A stretch of DNA of 64,000 nt from Azolla caroliniana (GCA_043228905.1 JBHGNT010000005.1:7254001-7318000), one strand, 5' to 3'; positions 32,038-44,897 are shown, counted from the first letter of the stretch. The notes: a model not told the origin generated them from the sequence alone. A program made the numbers and translations.

Positions 32038-33966
32038 CTACATATATGCATCAGAATATATACTTGACATTAAGGCAAAGCCTGGCCCACTCGGATCTAG
32101 CATAGAGAGATACCCAAAACATTCTCTTCCCAAGTTCACATTGCCATATGTTTTACATGCAGCAAGTAATGATGTCCATCCTGTAATGTTGGTGATAATA
32201 GTTGGAACAGATTGGAGTAAATGTGCAGCTTCTTTAAGCTGACCAGTGCTACCAAGAAGGTCTATCATGCAAATAAAGTGCTCAAGCTCTGGACTCATGG
32301 AGTGGTTTGCAGTCATGGACTTGAAATTTTTGTATGCCTCTTCTACCTCTCCAGCATGGCTGCAAGCTGAGAGAATGCTAGTGTAAATGGTACTATTTAC
32401 ATTGATGCCCTCCCTCTCCATGTCCTCCAGGCATTGGTTGGTTAACCTCCAATCTGCGTTCTGAGCATGCCCTGCCATTACAGCACCCCATAGGACAACA
32501 TTCTCTTTCAGGGATTTGTCCAATGAATCCCGAGCATCCTCATTGCTTCCACATTTTGCATACATGTCTGTAATAGCTCCCTGCATGATTATGTCCATAT
32601 GAATGGTTTCAATTATCTCGCTATGTACCAGCATGCCCTGCTTTATGGCTCCCATGTTTCCACAAGCTTTTAAAACGCACACAAATATTATTTTATCTGG
32701 CTTAATCCCCTCATCTCGCATTTTTACAAACATCTCAATGGCAAGAAGCCCTTGCCCCTGCTCTATACAACCGCCAATTATAGCACCCCATGAGACCACA
32801 TTGCGAGCTGGCAAATCCTCAAATACTTGATAGGCCTCTTCTAAGCTCCCACATTTAGCATACATGTCCACAAGTGTGCTTCCCACAACAACATCGTACT
32901 CAACCCAGCCTTCTTCCGCCATCTTACGGTGTATCCGTTTACCTTGCTCTAGGTTTCTTATGTTGCCACAAGCTTTCAAAAGACAGGGTAAAATGATTTG
33001 ATTGGGCTTTACACCCTCCCTCTCCATTTGGTCATAAAGCTCAAGGGCTAACTCACCCTGCTCATTTTGAGCATAGCCAGTAATCATTGCACCCCAAGTA
33101 ACCACATTTCGATTGACAAGCTTGTCAAATAACCTGTGGGCACCCTCCAAATGGCCACATTTGGCATACATATAGACAAGAGTGTTGCTCAAAACGACAT
33201 CAAGGTCCAATTCAGCACGAACTACCATATCATGTATAAGCATTCCCTCAGTGAGAGCTCCAACACTGCCACAGGCTTTGACAACGCATAGTAATACAAC
33301 CTTATCTGGGAGTACATCTTCCTGGCACATTGTCTCAAATAGATGAAGAGCTGAAAGGCCACAATTATGGTAGACATAGCCATCTATCATGGCTGCCCAC
33401 GAGACAGCATTCTTATTTGGCAACTTTTTGAATGCTTTCTCTGCTTCGAGAAGGCTTCTGAGCTTAACATACATGTCCACGATGCTGCTTCCGATAACCA
33501 CGTCTGATTCACAGCCATATTGAATTATGGACCCATGAAAAGCTTTTCCATAGTCCAAAGATCTAATGCTTGTGCATGCCTTAAGAAGGGTTGGGAAAAG
33601 GAACTTGTTAGGTCGTATAATACCCTCCCAGCACATCTCCTGAAATAGTTCCAGAGCTCTATCACCATGGCCATGGACAGAAAATGCTGAGAAGATGGCA
33701 TGCCATGTGACCACACAAGGGTTGAGGGCCTTGGCAAAAACAAGGCTTGCTTCAAACAAGCTTCCAAATGAAGAAAAAAGGCGGATGAGCCCATGTCTTT
33801 GACTTACCAGTGATAGGGGATTTTGGTGTATTTCCTGAAGGCTGATAATGATGCAATGGGCATGCCTAGCACAGGATAAGTCTTTCTGATTTATTATATA
33901 TTCTTGCAGGTATTTGCTATGGGATGAACAGTCTAGATGACCTCTTAGGAACCTCGTGAGCATCAC
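32038..33966 (-). CDS. Pentatricopeptide repeat protein, PLS type, E-like end
   Basis: An intronless frame of 642 codons. The N-terminus (MMLTRFLRGHLDCSSHSKYL) is basic and could be a transit peptide. From about residue 85 the protein is a run of PPR motifs: VVTWHAIFSAFSVHGHGDRA, AVSWAAMIDGYVYHNCGLSA, NVVTWGAMITGYAQNEQGEL, NVVSWGAIIGGCIEQGQGLL, NVVLWGAVMAGHAQNADWRL. These alternate with long motifs ending KACGS or KACGN, then SACSHAGEVEEAYKNF and a partial E region (WTSLLAACKTYGNVNLGREC). It ends YSDAYM without E+ or DYW. Role expected: sequence-specific binding of mitochondrial or plastid transcripts. A CT/GA-rich stretch upstream (33968-33992) is a likely 5' UTR. It is related to the PPR at 21838-23544 but is not a recent duplicate. 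Confidence 0.9.
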   Translation of the reverse strand: MMLTRFLRGHLDCSSHSKYLQEYIINQKDLSCARHAHCIIISLQEIHQNPLSLVSQRHGLIRLFSSFGSLFEASLVFAKALNPCVVTWHAIFSAFSVHGHGDRALELFQEMCWEGIIRPNKFLFPTLLKACTSIRSLDYGKAFHGSIIQYGCESDVVIGSSIVDMYVKLRSLLEAEKAFKKLPNKNAVSWAAMIDGYVYHNCGLSALHLFETMCQEDVLPDKVVLLCVVKACGSVGALTEGMLIHDMVVRAELDLDVVLSNTLVYMYAKCGHLEGAHRLFDKLVNRNVVTWGAMITGYAQNEQGELALELYDQMEREGVKPNQIILPCLLKACGNIRNLEQGKRIHRKMAEEGWVEYDVVVGSTLVDMYAKCGSLEEAYQVFEDLPARNVVSWGAIIGGCIEQGQGLLAIEMFVKMRDEGIKPDKIIFVCVLKACGNMGAIKQGMLVHSEIIETIHMDIIMQGAITDMYAKCGSNEDARDSLDKSLKENVVLWGAVMAGHAQNADWRLTNQCLEDMEREGINVNSTIYTSILSACSHAGEVEEAYKNFKSMTANHSMSPELEHFICMIDLLGSTGQLKEAAHLLQSVPTIITNITGWTSLLAACKTYGNVNLGRECFGYLSMLDPSGPGFALMSSIYSDAYM

Positions 33967-36900
33967 ACATTCTCTCTCTCACTCTCTCTCAGGGAGGAGC
34001 ACCTAGACGTTACCTCATATGAGAGATTTTGTTTTATGAGGAGCCATGAGACCAAAATCATAACATTTTCACGTAATATTTGTGAAACGTAATTAGTGAC
34101 TGATTCTCATTGTTCAAGAACTTTACTAATGAATGAATGTTGCAATGACATTGAGAGAAATTCATGCACGGATTGGTTTTAGTCCAAGATGGGTGGGAAA
34201 GCATATGTATGTGGATGTAATCAAAGGCATTGTGTTCGATCGTGATACTTAAGACTCTTGAACTTGTTTAAAGCAAGACGTGTATAGTGGACGAGTCCGA
34301 TAATTTGTGTGCCAATGTCTTGTCTCAAATCGAAGTGAGCATGAACTAAATCATAAGGAACGATGGTTTGGGTGACATACAACATGATAGGCTCTAATAT
34401 CTGTATTGGTGTCTAGTTTTCTTGTTTCTTGAAGAAATGGTTTTGTAGTGAGGCACAAAATATGTAGTATGATGTGTGAAGTGTGAGCCTTTTCGAATGT
34501 CATGATACATTAGCATTGCAAAAAGGCCTCATTTACTAAGGAATCTATTAATGTATCATGAAGCTAATGTCTTGCATCCTATCTTCCAAACCATTTTTTT
34601 GTATCTTGCAACCAAAAGGAAGAAGAGGCCGAAATCCGGGTGTTCGAGAGAAATCACAAACAATAGGAAAAGTGATAGGTTTCCCAAAGCTCCATGGGTC
34701 ATGGGTTCAACCCCTAATTCCAAAGTGACATCTTGTAAATTAAAAGATATGTAAGGAGTAATAGAGCGATGAGAAAATTAGGTTTAAAACCCAAGACATG
34801 GTGTTGGTTGTGTAACAACTTATCAATATGGCAAGTTAATTACAATGAAAAAAAAAGATAGATAGCTATTTTTAATGTCAATAGAGTGGGGTATTCATAC
34901 TTTGAAGTACAAAAGTTATCTTGATGTGTGTCTCTCTCCTAAGATATTCATACTTCGAAGTACCAAGTCTCAATGTGTGAATAAGTCATACACATATGAG
35001 GCTCAACCTTCTAGGTGTTCTCTTTAGTGTCACCCTCAAGTCATCAGCCCCTCGTATTATATCATCATAGCTTTCACAAATTGCACTATATGCGGATGTA
35101 AAAAGCAAGTGATATTCATCCTCAACTAGCTCTTCCTTGCATACCTTACATTGCCTTTACATTTGTTTGATTTTAATTCCATAATGCAACTTCAATACCT
35201 AGGTTGTGTGATCGAGTTTAGGGCTCTACAAGTTAATACTCATGTTAGTAGTGAGGTAAATGTTGAATACAATCAATAGGCCTTATATAGAACCTAACAT
35301 TCAGGATTGCCTTATATAGAACCTAATATTCGGGATTGATGTTTGCAATGTAATATTCTACTTTTGTCTTTTTAGCATATTTCCACTTCTTCCTTAGTAG
35401 GCCCATTAATCTTTCCTCGATAACTACATATTTCATAGCATCACTTGAAAGCTCTAGGGTCACAACGATGAGGACACTCCTACACAATTATAAAATGAAT
35501 AAAGAGGGGTGGACTTGTGCATATTGGATTTCAAGCACCCTTTGCTAGAGGAAAGAGTCAATAGAATATCATCTACCTTGAATATCAATAATATCTCTTC
35601 TTACAAATAATAAGGATAGTGACCACACATGGGCATGATGCATGCCCATTACTTGTGTCTTCAATTACTTGGTTGAACATATTACCTCAACACATTAAGC
35701 TCTTCATGCCATTATGATTTACATCTACCAACAATATCTAAACTACACATTGAAGGATGATGTTGGTGTTTCTCTTATGACATTAGTGATCAAAGCATGT
35801 CTTCACCATCTTTGTCCAAGCTAACCTTTACATTGCAAAGAGAAAAATTGGACACCAATGTAAACTAACATAGTTTCTCATAAGATAGCAAAGGGAACAC
35901 TCCTAGCCCAATGATGGATTGTTAAAACACTTGACTATCCTCAACTAATAAACTCAAACTATCACCCAATCGTAATGCCACTACGTATACTAACCTCCAA
36001 GCATTGACATGAATCCCAAATTGTACAAGTTGAACCCAGATCCACACTTTTTACTTGAATGATGTAGGGGTCCGTTTTTTACTCTGATGAAGCAAGCTCA
36101 ATTATTCACTCATGTTGATTTTCTTATCTTGTTTTATATTCCTTCATTTCTTAGCCAATATCTTGGTATCTAGGGGCATTATGCAATTGCTCTACCTACA
36201 TGCCTATTCCTTTCCCTAGGGCCTTAATCTCTAATAGTATTTACGTTTAAGAGACACCTACATCTAGATCACCAAGTCGGGGATACTTCTATGAACTTAT
36301 TTGTTGGCCCTAACCTTCTAACTCTATGGCTGTGAGAATATATTTCTTTTTTACACAACTCCATATTCTTTAGTTTTTTCCGTGCTCAATTGAGATTTCA
36401 TGCATAGAAGCTTAAACATTATGAAATTAGGTGGTTGCAACTCCACGATTGGTTCAAAGAATATGTTGAAGCTTGAACATGTCTAATTCATGTACTCTTC
36501 CCTTTAAACGTTCTAATATCATGTGTGCATTGGTGGTTGTATGAGACGTGTACTTGGCAACACCAATTATCACAAGTTCGGTTCAAAGCATGAGCGTCTA
36601 AATGTGTGGATCATAGAATGCATGACCCTCTAAATGCATGGGGTTCAAAGCATGCGCATCTAAATGTGCGGATCATAGAATGCATGAACATCTAAATGTG
36701 TGGTCTTCCAATATGTGTTGCACCCGACTCTCTAAACGTATGGAGTCTTCCAATGTCTGTAACGAGAGTAACCGATGTGTTGCGTGTGCATACATAAATC
36801 CAAACCTCCAATTTTAGAGATGGAGGAACATTGCAAATCGAAAACTAATACCTCTTCTATGTACATGATTCAGTTTTTTTAAGAGATTCGGATAAATGTG

Positions 36901-37008
36901 CCAATGAAATGTATACACCTCCATATGCCAAATCCTCTCATGGAAATAAATACAACGAGAATAACGGTGGTGGTTCATATACTAAGAACTTGCTAAATAC
37001 TTCAACAA
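33967..37008. other. Intergenic region with short local repeats
   Basis: No gene is seen. Local repeats include GCCTTATATAGAACCTAA twice (35280-35330), a CATACTTCGAAGTAC pair (34893-34965), and a three-copy degenerate unit of about 70 bp (GGATCATAGAATGCATGA...CTAAATG) at 36560-36720. A B-box-like GGGTTCAACCCC is at 34703-34714. Confidence 0.45.
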
Positions 37009-38599
37009 CTACCCTTCCTTCATATCCTGGGCCCTTGATTGGTGTAAGACGATAGCATCCTCATGATGTTCTTCCGATGGAGCTTTGCATTTCCCACTAG
37101 TCATGTTTCTCCTTGTTTCTACATCTATGGGAGTAGAAGCTACTATTTGAGAATATTTCTTCATATGGGTACTAGTATTGGTGCCAGTAGGAGCTACTAT
37201 TTGAGAAGATTTCTTCATATGGTTACTAGTATCGGTGCCAATATGAGTATTATTCCTTCGAAGGGAGCCGTACATGTTCTTCCGATCCATCTTATATGTC
37301 AAAAGGCAGAAAATAGTCACTTCTATTAGAAAAAAAGGGCAACTTACAAACCATTTAGTCTTCAAATTGCAATTGCATTCAGAACCATGTCTTATATATT
37401 ACCTCTTGGAATGGATAATTGTCATCCTCCAACAAATGCAGTACTTGACCCATCTTTGGTCGTTTGTACACATCCGAATCCACACATTGTATAGCTATGG
37501 CTAAGACTTGCTTCAAGGTTCTTAACGGTGGTTTTACATCCATCTTTGGATCTAAAACATCCTCGGATTGATGATTCGTCACCATTGATTTCAACCATTC
37601 CACCAAATTGACCTACAATACATAAATAAAAAATTTGATGCAAATATTGGCTATATGTGCCTGTAATTCAACTATGCAAGCTTGTCATAAATTAGATTGA
37701 ACCTAATGACAATACCAAAACTGGTGGAATATTTGGGGATTAATTAAGGAAGCAATGAGAGTAATAATGTGTATGTGCCTCCAAAAAGTATTATACACCA
37801 TTGTGTATCCAACAGAAAAATGAAGCCATAACTACATCACTGTTTTTATACCTCTCTAGAAGGCCTCCTAAAATCTACAGGAACTCGTCCTGTAACCACT
37901 TCCATAAGAAGCACCCCATAGCTATAGACATCGCTTTTCTCTGTTAACATGCCGGTAAGCGCATACTCTGGAGCAACATACCTGAGCACAAAACAACATA
38001 TCATGTCTCCAATTGGTGTCTTTTAATTAGGTCAATAGTAGTAATCCCCATAGCTACAAAAATATCATATCCCATCAAAGGTCAGAATACATATTTCTAT
38101 ACCTACAAACATATCATCTCCCAAACCAAGTCAAAATAAGTATTCGATAGCTATAAACGTATCACATCTCAAAATTAGGTCAAAATAGACACCCAAAAGC
38201 ACCAAAAACATATCATATACTAAATTAGGTTTTCTCCCTACCCTTTAAGTTAGGTTTTCAAAGCAGCCTCTCCTTTTCTTTCTCCCTCTACTAACAGTTT
38301 GAAAATAATGATAAACATCAACTTGGAAACCAATGGGAGGGGTTTTGTTTTCCTTTCTTGCATCTAAAAACCAGATTGCATCCTTTTAGCCACAAGACAC
38401 TGTGAAAATGTAGCTCCTTACCCAAAAGTGCCCATGACCCTTGTGGTGACATGGCTATTTTCTGTTCCTAAAAGCTTTGCTAGCCCAAAATCAGCAACTT
38501 TCGGATTCCACCGGTTGTCTAATAGGATATTACTGGACTTTATATCACGGTGCACTATTTTTGGCTCCAATCCCTCGTGTAAATAAGCCAATCTGTATG

Positions 38600-38679
<80 letters not shown>

Positions 38680-40969
38680 ATAGTATGAACCATACGTGCA
38701 TTCGCATTCGAGAATGTTTCAAAATTATATTTATTTATGCAAAATATAGGAAATTAACCTAGATATAATCATGTGTTTTAAATACTTCAAAACTTTAGAT
38801 TTACATTAAGCATTTTTATAATCATGTGTTTTAAATACTTCAAAACTTTAGATTTACATTAAGCATTTTTATAATCATGTGTTTTAAATACTTCAAAACT
38901 TTAGATTTACATTAAGCATTTTTATAATCATGTGTTTTAAATACTTCAAAACTTTAGATTTACATTAAGCATTTTTATAATCATGTGTTTTAAATACTTC
39001 AAAACTTTAGATTTACATTAAGCATTTTTTCATTCATGTTTGAGACAATTATGTAATCTAAACACACTAGATAACAACAACAACATTATTATTATACAAG
39101 CGTTCATTCAGATAAGACACAGAGTAGGGTATACGCTTTTGCTGTGCCAAGAACAATCTTCATTCGTATATCCCATGACAATGGTGGATAGTCACCTAAT
39201 TTGACTCCATGCAGCCATTGCTCCAAGTTTCCATTATCAATGTACTCATAAACAAGTAACCTAGAAAAAGATGGAGATACAAACACATTCAATAGACAAA
39301 TATCCATAAAAACCCAGTTAACAGACAACACGTTCAACAAATCCATTATATCTACACACAAAACAACTCCCAAACTTACAAAAAACAAAAAGTAGAAAAT
39401 CCGGGTAAAGAAACACTGGAAAATAAAACCTTTTTTACCATAAAAGAAGAGACAATTACCATAAGTAAAGAAGAAAGATGGTAAAACTTTCACCTTTGAG
39501 AGCCTTCCATGCAATATCCGATCAAGCGAACAAGGTTCTTGTGTCGAACACGGCCTATGGCTGTGACCTCTCTTTTAAATTCTCGTTCAGCTTGCCCCCT
39601 GCATAAAAAGACACATCTTTTGCTTTGAAAATTTTATTGAGGAGAAGCCAACATCATTGAGTGACAATATGCACTTTATCACAGCTATTCACGATAGTTC
39701 ACACTGATGATGAATGGATTATGGCTATTAATGTGAGCTAAAATCAATGAGTGTGTAGGAAGAGAGCTTCATGAAGAAGTCCTTCCTTCATATACAAAGA
39801 TTTTCATGCCATCATAACTTATATAATGAATTGCATTTACAAAGTACCATAAGATTTCACACATGCTTGAATGTGTGGAAAGCTTTCAAACCTTAATAAA
39901 ACAAAAAGTAGCTAAATATCCAAGTACATGCATACCTGTTATTAAGGAGGTTTTTCACTGCAATTCGAGTGCCATCCAGCAACTGGCCCCAATAGACAAT
40001 GCCATAAGAACCCTCACCCAGAACATTCTCATAAGAAAAGGAGTTTGTGGCAATCTCAAGCTCTCTCAATGTATACCAATGGCCCCAACCAAGATGAGAT
40101 ACCCCCGGCATAGGAGAAACACACATAGGTAAAGATGAAGACCCAACACACTCAGGATTTTCTGATCCATTTATATTTTCTTTTACTCCTCGATCAATAT
40201 GTCCATGGCTATCGATCATTATATGATCATTCATTCCAATAGGTGGTCGTTTCTTCATGTCAAATGGCCTTATTAATCCCTCTTGCCTGAATAATCCATT
40301 CTCATGTCTATGCTCTTGAAAAAATGGACTTAACCCATTATCATGTCCATGATTCAGATAGAACGGGCTTAATCTCTCTTTTCTGAATCTGTTCATTTCT
40401 CTATGATCTTGAAAGAAGGGATTAAATCCGTCTCTCCGAAATCCATTTTCATACATATAATCTTGTAGGTTTGGCGTTAACCTCTCTTGCCTCAATCCAT
40501 TCACATCACTACTCTCTTGAAGGAAGGGGCTTAAACCTGGCTCTTGCTTCAATACTAACTCTTTCCTCTGTCCATGATCTTCTAAAGTTGGCCTTACACT
40601 ATTATTACATCTATGCTCTTTCAGAGCTTTCTCAAGCCTTTGAGAAACACTGTAACCGTCTAACCCTCCTTCATCAATTCTATGTTTCACATCCTGCAAA
40701 GCATTACTTCTCAAGTTCCCATTAGCCAGGGCAATCCCATTCGATGGTATATTCTCTTGTTTCAAAGCAGACCTTGAAACTGGAACAGAACCTGGATTTC
40801 TTCCTATCAAAGACTTGCTCTTCTTATTCTTCTTTGAGGCCACCCATGATGAGAAGAAACACAGAATCACAATGAAAATAACTCCTATTCCAATGCAGAT
40901 CAATATCCATAACTTCAAACCAAATACTATGGTTCTCTTTGAAAGGGCACTGTCTAGATCAATATCCAT
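37009..40969 (-). CDS. Receptor-like Ser/Thr kinase, single membrane span, no ectodomain (At2g42960/At3g17420 type)
   Basis: Seven exons on the minus strand: 39936-40969, 39494-39598, 39135-39260, 38422-38592, 37852-37981, 37403-37612 and 37009-37290. All phases agree and the product is 685 residues. A short N-terminus is followed by one membrane helix (about 16-43). A long linker with degenerate 18-21-residue repeats ([20 protein letters not shown]) comes next, then a complete kinase domain: [26 protein letters not shown] glycine loop, AVKNLL lysine, [23 protein letters not shown] catalytic loop, DFGLAK, GTFGYVAPEYA and the C-lobe [17 protein letters not shown]. This organisation matches the plant family of At2g42960, At5g18500 and GPK1, membrane kinases with a tiny extracellular part. 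The tail carries two copies of an 18-residue unit ([11 protein letters not shown]). The last exon start (37290) is the least certain. Confidence 0.88.
38608..38674. repeat. (CT)n(TA)n microsatellite next to a splice acceptor
   Basis: About 19 CT units followed by about 14 TA units in the kinase intron, only 13 bp from the acceptor of the fourth exon. On the transcribed minus strand this is (TA)n(GA)n, a purine-rich tract where a pyrimidine tract is expected. Confidence 0.95.
38766..39028. repeat. Tandem repeat, 52-53 bp unit, five near-identical copies
   Basis: The unit starts ATAATCATGTGTTTTAAATA and ends CATTAAGCATTTTT. Copies start near 38766, 38818, 38871, 38923 and 38976 and differ at almost no positions. 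The array lies inside the third kinase intron and is probably recent. Confidence 0.95.
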
Positions 40970-41815
40970 TCAGACCATGAATCCTAGAGTTCTCTATTTC
41001 AGAAAAATCATAAAGAAGTACCGAAATTCATAGAAATTCTCGTTTGAGAAAAGCCTCAAATCTGTATCCTCAACATTGACGCCTTGAATCCCTAGAAATA
41101 TCTATTAAGAAGACCTTCAAATCCCTAAAAATCCATATGCAGAAAAATCAAAACCTTAGATATCTATATGCAGAAAATCAATGTAGAACTCTAAAATCCC
41201 ACGTGCAGAACATTAAAAAGCCCGTAATCATGAAACCCCTCAAAACCCCACATTCCGGAAACTCTAAAATTTTCGCATTTAGAAAAAACCCATCAAAACT
41301 CTTAAAATTCTTATTAAAAATCCTGTAGTCAGAAAACCATCAAAACATTCAATCACTCGTATTACTACAGCCAAGCTGCTTCTTTTTCTTTGTCATAGCC
41401 TACCTTTCTGTAGAAACCTGAAGCAATACATATATGGATGTTTATATGTCGATTAGTTTTTGTCAAGAATCTTCGCCTTCAGGGTTATCTGATTCAGTGT
41501 TTTCATAAAGAGAGAGAGAGAGAGAGTTGCATGCAAAATCAAAACAAACAGACATAGAAGAAAAATGGAGCAGAGGACTATGAGTTGACAAGTGCAGTGA
41601 ATTGAGATTAGAATAGAAGGTGGATAGTCTAAATCATACATATTTTTGTGATTATCTAAATTTGGTGGGCACTCACACAAAAGCTAATTGATTCCTTCCT
41701 TCCTTCCTTCATAGTATGTCCAAAGCTATTCTATATATATGCCCTTGTCCACCACAATAAGTTGTCCGGGGTTTATTGATTCGGTCGACAACATTCTTAC
41801 ACATTTGAATATATT

Positions 41816-41856
<41 letters not shown>

Positions 41857-42877
41857 GACTCAACCTTTACACGATGCAATCTTGATGCCTATTACAATTA
41901 CCAATAGAGAATTCTTCCATGTGAGCCTTACCATTCATCTTTCTGCAAAAGTCCAGTAGGGCTAGTGTGGGAGAAGCTCATATTTCCTTGGCAAATCAAC
42001 TTATAGTTGGAAATAGGAACACTACGTCATGTGTGATGTACCATGTGACATGGAAGGCAAGGGATAATGAATCGATAAACCATATATACATATGTATATA
42101 TAAGTACAATTGGATGTCATGTCTTTGTGGAACCTTTGGTGGTGGCGAGGATAGTTCCCACTTTGTTCGTGCTCTTTTAGGCTCTCTAAAAATTAAGTGT
42201 GGCGTTGTTGATGTTATGTATTCACCTAAGCATGGACAAGGATAAAGGTAGAAGAGGATTCCATCTCCTTTTCACAAATCTAATGTTATGATCTCCACAC
42301 ACTTTGCTCACACTCTTTCAATCAAATTCAAAAACATTGAATGTCTCATTTCTTTGATGAACTTGATTGCGTTATGTGTTTCAAATGAATGCCACATTGT
42401 TTCAATTCTTGGAAAATCAAATTATGATTTCCAAAATGGAATATTGTCTTGTGAGGCCCGGAAAAGGGAATAGAAATGTAGGGCAATCTCATGTATTGTT
42501 TATTTTCATTTATCACCTACAAAGATTGTAATATTGATTGGTCCATATAGTGCAACATATGGGTACCTTTCAATACACCCATTGGTTCACTTCTTGAAAG
42601 TGCGAGTGATTGGTATCAATCACAATGAAGAATTAACCTAGAACACTTGTTTTACATATAAGATATTCATCATTTTGAATCCAATACACGTTGCAAAACC
42701 CCTTCAGCGTAGGTTTGCATCTCCATTAAATTTAGGTTTGCGTCTCCATTAAATTCTGCACCCACTTGGATGAGAAAAAATGAATGCCTATGGATGAGCA
42801 TGCATAAGTATACGATGCCACAAGTTACAAAAATTGTCGCATAATGTCTATTAGAAATTTAATTATAATGTAAGTAG
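40970..42877. other. Kinase 5' flank and spacer
   Basis: The first 450 bp contain many short similar AAAATCC/CAGAAAA phrases. A GA run (41509-41526) and a (TTCC)n run (41695-41709) follow. A (GATA)n microsatellite of about 10 units is at 41815-41856. No gene is recognised in the remainder. Confidence 0.5.
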
Positions 42878-43113
42878 TGTGAGGAAATGACGCTCGGCCA
42901 CAACCGAGTCTTTAACAAGGAATAGAAGAAAACAGACTAAAACAGAGATGACGCAAGATGTTTACGTGGAAAACCCTAAATGGGAAAAAACCACAGGAGC
43001 CCACAGACTCCAACTATCACTATATGGGGAGGATTACAATGTGAGACTCAGAGGCAACGACCTCGAGCTCTATGTCTTCGCCAACCGGCGGTTACAACAG
43101 AAAACTCGTTTTG

Positions 43114-43187
<74 letters not shown>

Positions 43188-43374
43188 GCTCTATGTACAA
43201 CGATACAACAACCACACTTCTGTGATTGCCCTAAGTCATATTTATACAAATATAGCCTCGGTAGGCTTACGCTAACATATTTACAAATATGTCCTTGGAT
43301 CCGATTTGCACCGGATTCACCCGATCCGGCTCCTCTGATTCTCATCCGGATCCCATCCAGAGGGGCCGAATTCC
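42878..43374 (-). repeat. Copia 3' LTR with long CT microsatellite
   Basis: It matches 48167-49077 once the insertion there is discounted. A (CT)n run of about 33 units lies at 43117-43184. The inner edge is abnormal: after CCGAATTCC the terminal CAACA and the polypurine tract are missing, and the sequence passes straight into GGCATGGG of the coding end. Confidence 0.9.
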
Positions 43375-43379
43375 GGCAT

Positions 43380-44096
43380 GGGATTTCTCATTATTCTAAT
43401 CCATCTTCGGCACGCATCCAACTTGTCAGTTGAAAGCACCTTGGTCAGCATATACGATCCGTTCTCCTTCGTGTGGATCTTCGTTAGCACGAAGTCTTGA
43501 TCTTCTACCTTCTCCCGGAGCCAGTGATATCTCCTATGGATGTGCTTGGTCCGGGAATGGTAGGCCGCATTCTTCGCAAGGTGGATGACACTTTGGTTGT
43601 CGTAGTAGAGCCAGAATTCCTCCTGCAGGATCCCCAACTCTCCGATGAAGTCCTTCACCCATATTATGTCCTTGTCGACTTCCACGGCTGCCATGTACTC
43701 TACTTCCGTTGTCGACGGTGCAACGAGCTTCTGCGGCCTCAACTGCCATGATATTGCTCCCCCTGCATAAGTCATGATATATCCGGATGTAGACCGGTTG
43801 GTATCCACATCAGCCGACATATCTGAATCCATGAATCCGTCAAGTTGGGGTTTACCGGAGCCAAACCGGAGGCACATACTCGAGGTGCCTTTCAGATACC
43901 GGAGTATCCACTTGACCACGTTCTGGTGCTCTCTTCCTGGATTGCTCATGAACCGACCGACTACTTCGACAACATGTGCAATATCCGACCGGGTGCACAC
44001 CATTGCGTACATTAAACTTCTGACGGCGGAGGCATATGGTATCTTCATCATATCCGACTTCTCTGCCTTTGTCTTCAGGCTCTGCTTTCCGGACAA
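43380..44096 (-). pseudogene. Copia RNase H domain
   Basis: The minus-strand frame reads KIPYASAVRSLMYAMVCTRS, RFMSNPGREHQNVVKWILRY, the GFMDSDMSADVDTNRSTSGY motif, STTEVEYMAAVE and YHSRTKHIHRRYHWLRE, ending at MPE. This is the full C-terminal RT-connection and RNase H region of a copia pol. Its end resembles the fragment at 3785-4190. Confidence 0.9.
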
Positions 44097-44250
44097 CTTG
44101 CAATTTGCCGGAAGTGTCGATCGACCGGTTTTGCATCCAACATGTTGAATCGTTGAAGCTTCTTCTTCCGGTCTCAGATGATGTGCATCCCAAAGATTTG
44201 TCTTGCCGGACCCAAGTCTTTAATGGAGAAGGTCCAGTTCAAGGCCTACT

Positions 44251-44897
44251 TCAGCATCCCAATTTTGGTTTGGTTTGGTTTGGTCTGATGATTAACATGT
44301 CATCCACATACAAAAGGAGTATCATGAAATCGCCTCCTTTGAATTTCTTCACAAACACGCAATGATCGGCTTGCGTTTTGTGGTACCCTTGATCGGTCAT
44401 GAAGGAGTCGAACTTCCGGTACCATTGTCGGGGTGCTTGCTTCAATCTGTATAAGCTCTTCTTCAGTCGGCACACCAGATGCGCCTTCCCTTTCTTCTCA
44501 AATCCTTCCGGTTGATGCATGTAGATCTCTTCTTCGAGGTCACCATGTAGGAATGTCGTCTTGACGTTCAGTTGCTCTACCTCGAGCTCCATGCTTATCG
44601 CTATGTTCAATATCGTTCGGATGGATGTCATCTTTACTACCGGGGTGAAGATCTCGTCGAAATCCACTCCTTTACCAGTCCATACTCTCTATGGTGTGTC
44701 TCCTTCCAAGGGTGTCGAGGGTGACCTATTAATCATGTATGTTGTCATCAACGCCTCAACCCAAAACGTCTTAGGTAACTTTGTATGTGCTAGCATGCTT
44801 CGGACCTCTCCATTATGGTCTAGTTCATTCGTTCGGCCAACCCGTTCAATTCCGGCATCTTCAACACAGTAAATTCGAGTCGGATTCCCTTTGACCA
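44251..44897 (-). pseudogene. Copia reverse transcriptase and integrase C-terminal end
   Basis: RT reads DFDEIFTPVVKMTSIRTILN, VEQLNVKTTFLHGDLEEEIY, CRLKKSLYRLKQAPRQWY, then the catalytic LLYVDDMLI, after which a (GGTTT)4 repeat (44263-44283) disrupts the frame. Upstream (44700-44897) lies the integrase C-terminal region with stops (GLAERMN, TIMER). Confidence 0.85.

Noticed and set aside
38418-38693. Minus-strand ORF beginning [16 protein letters not shown] and RERERE
   Set aside because: The N-terminal half is translated (TA)n(GA)n microsatellite in an intron. Only 38422-38592 is a real kinase exon.
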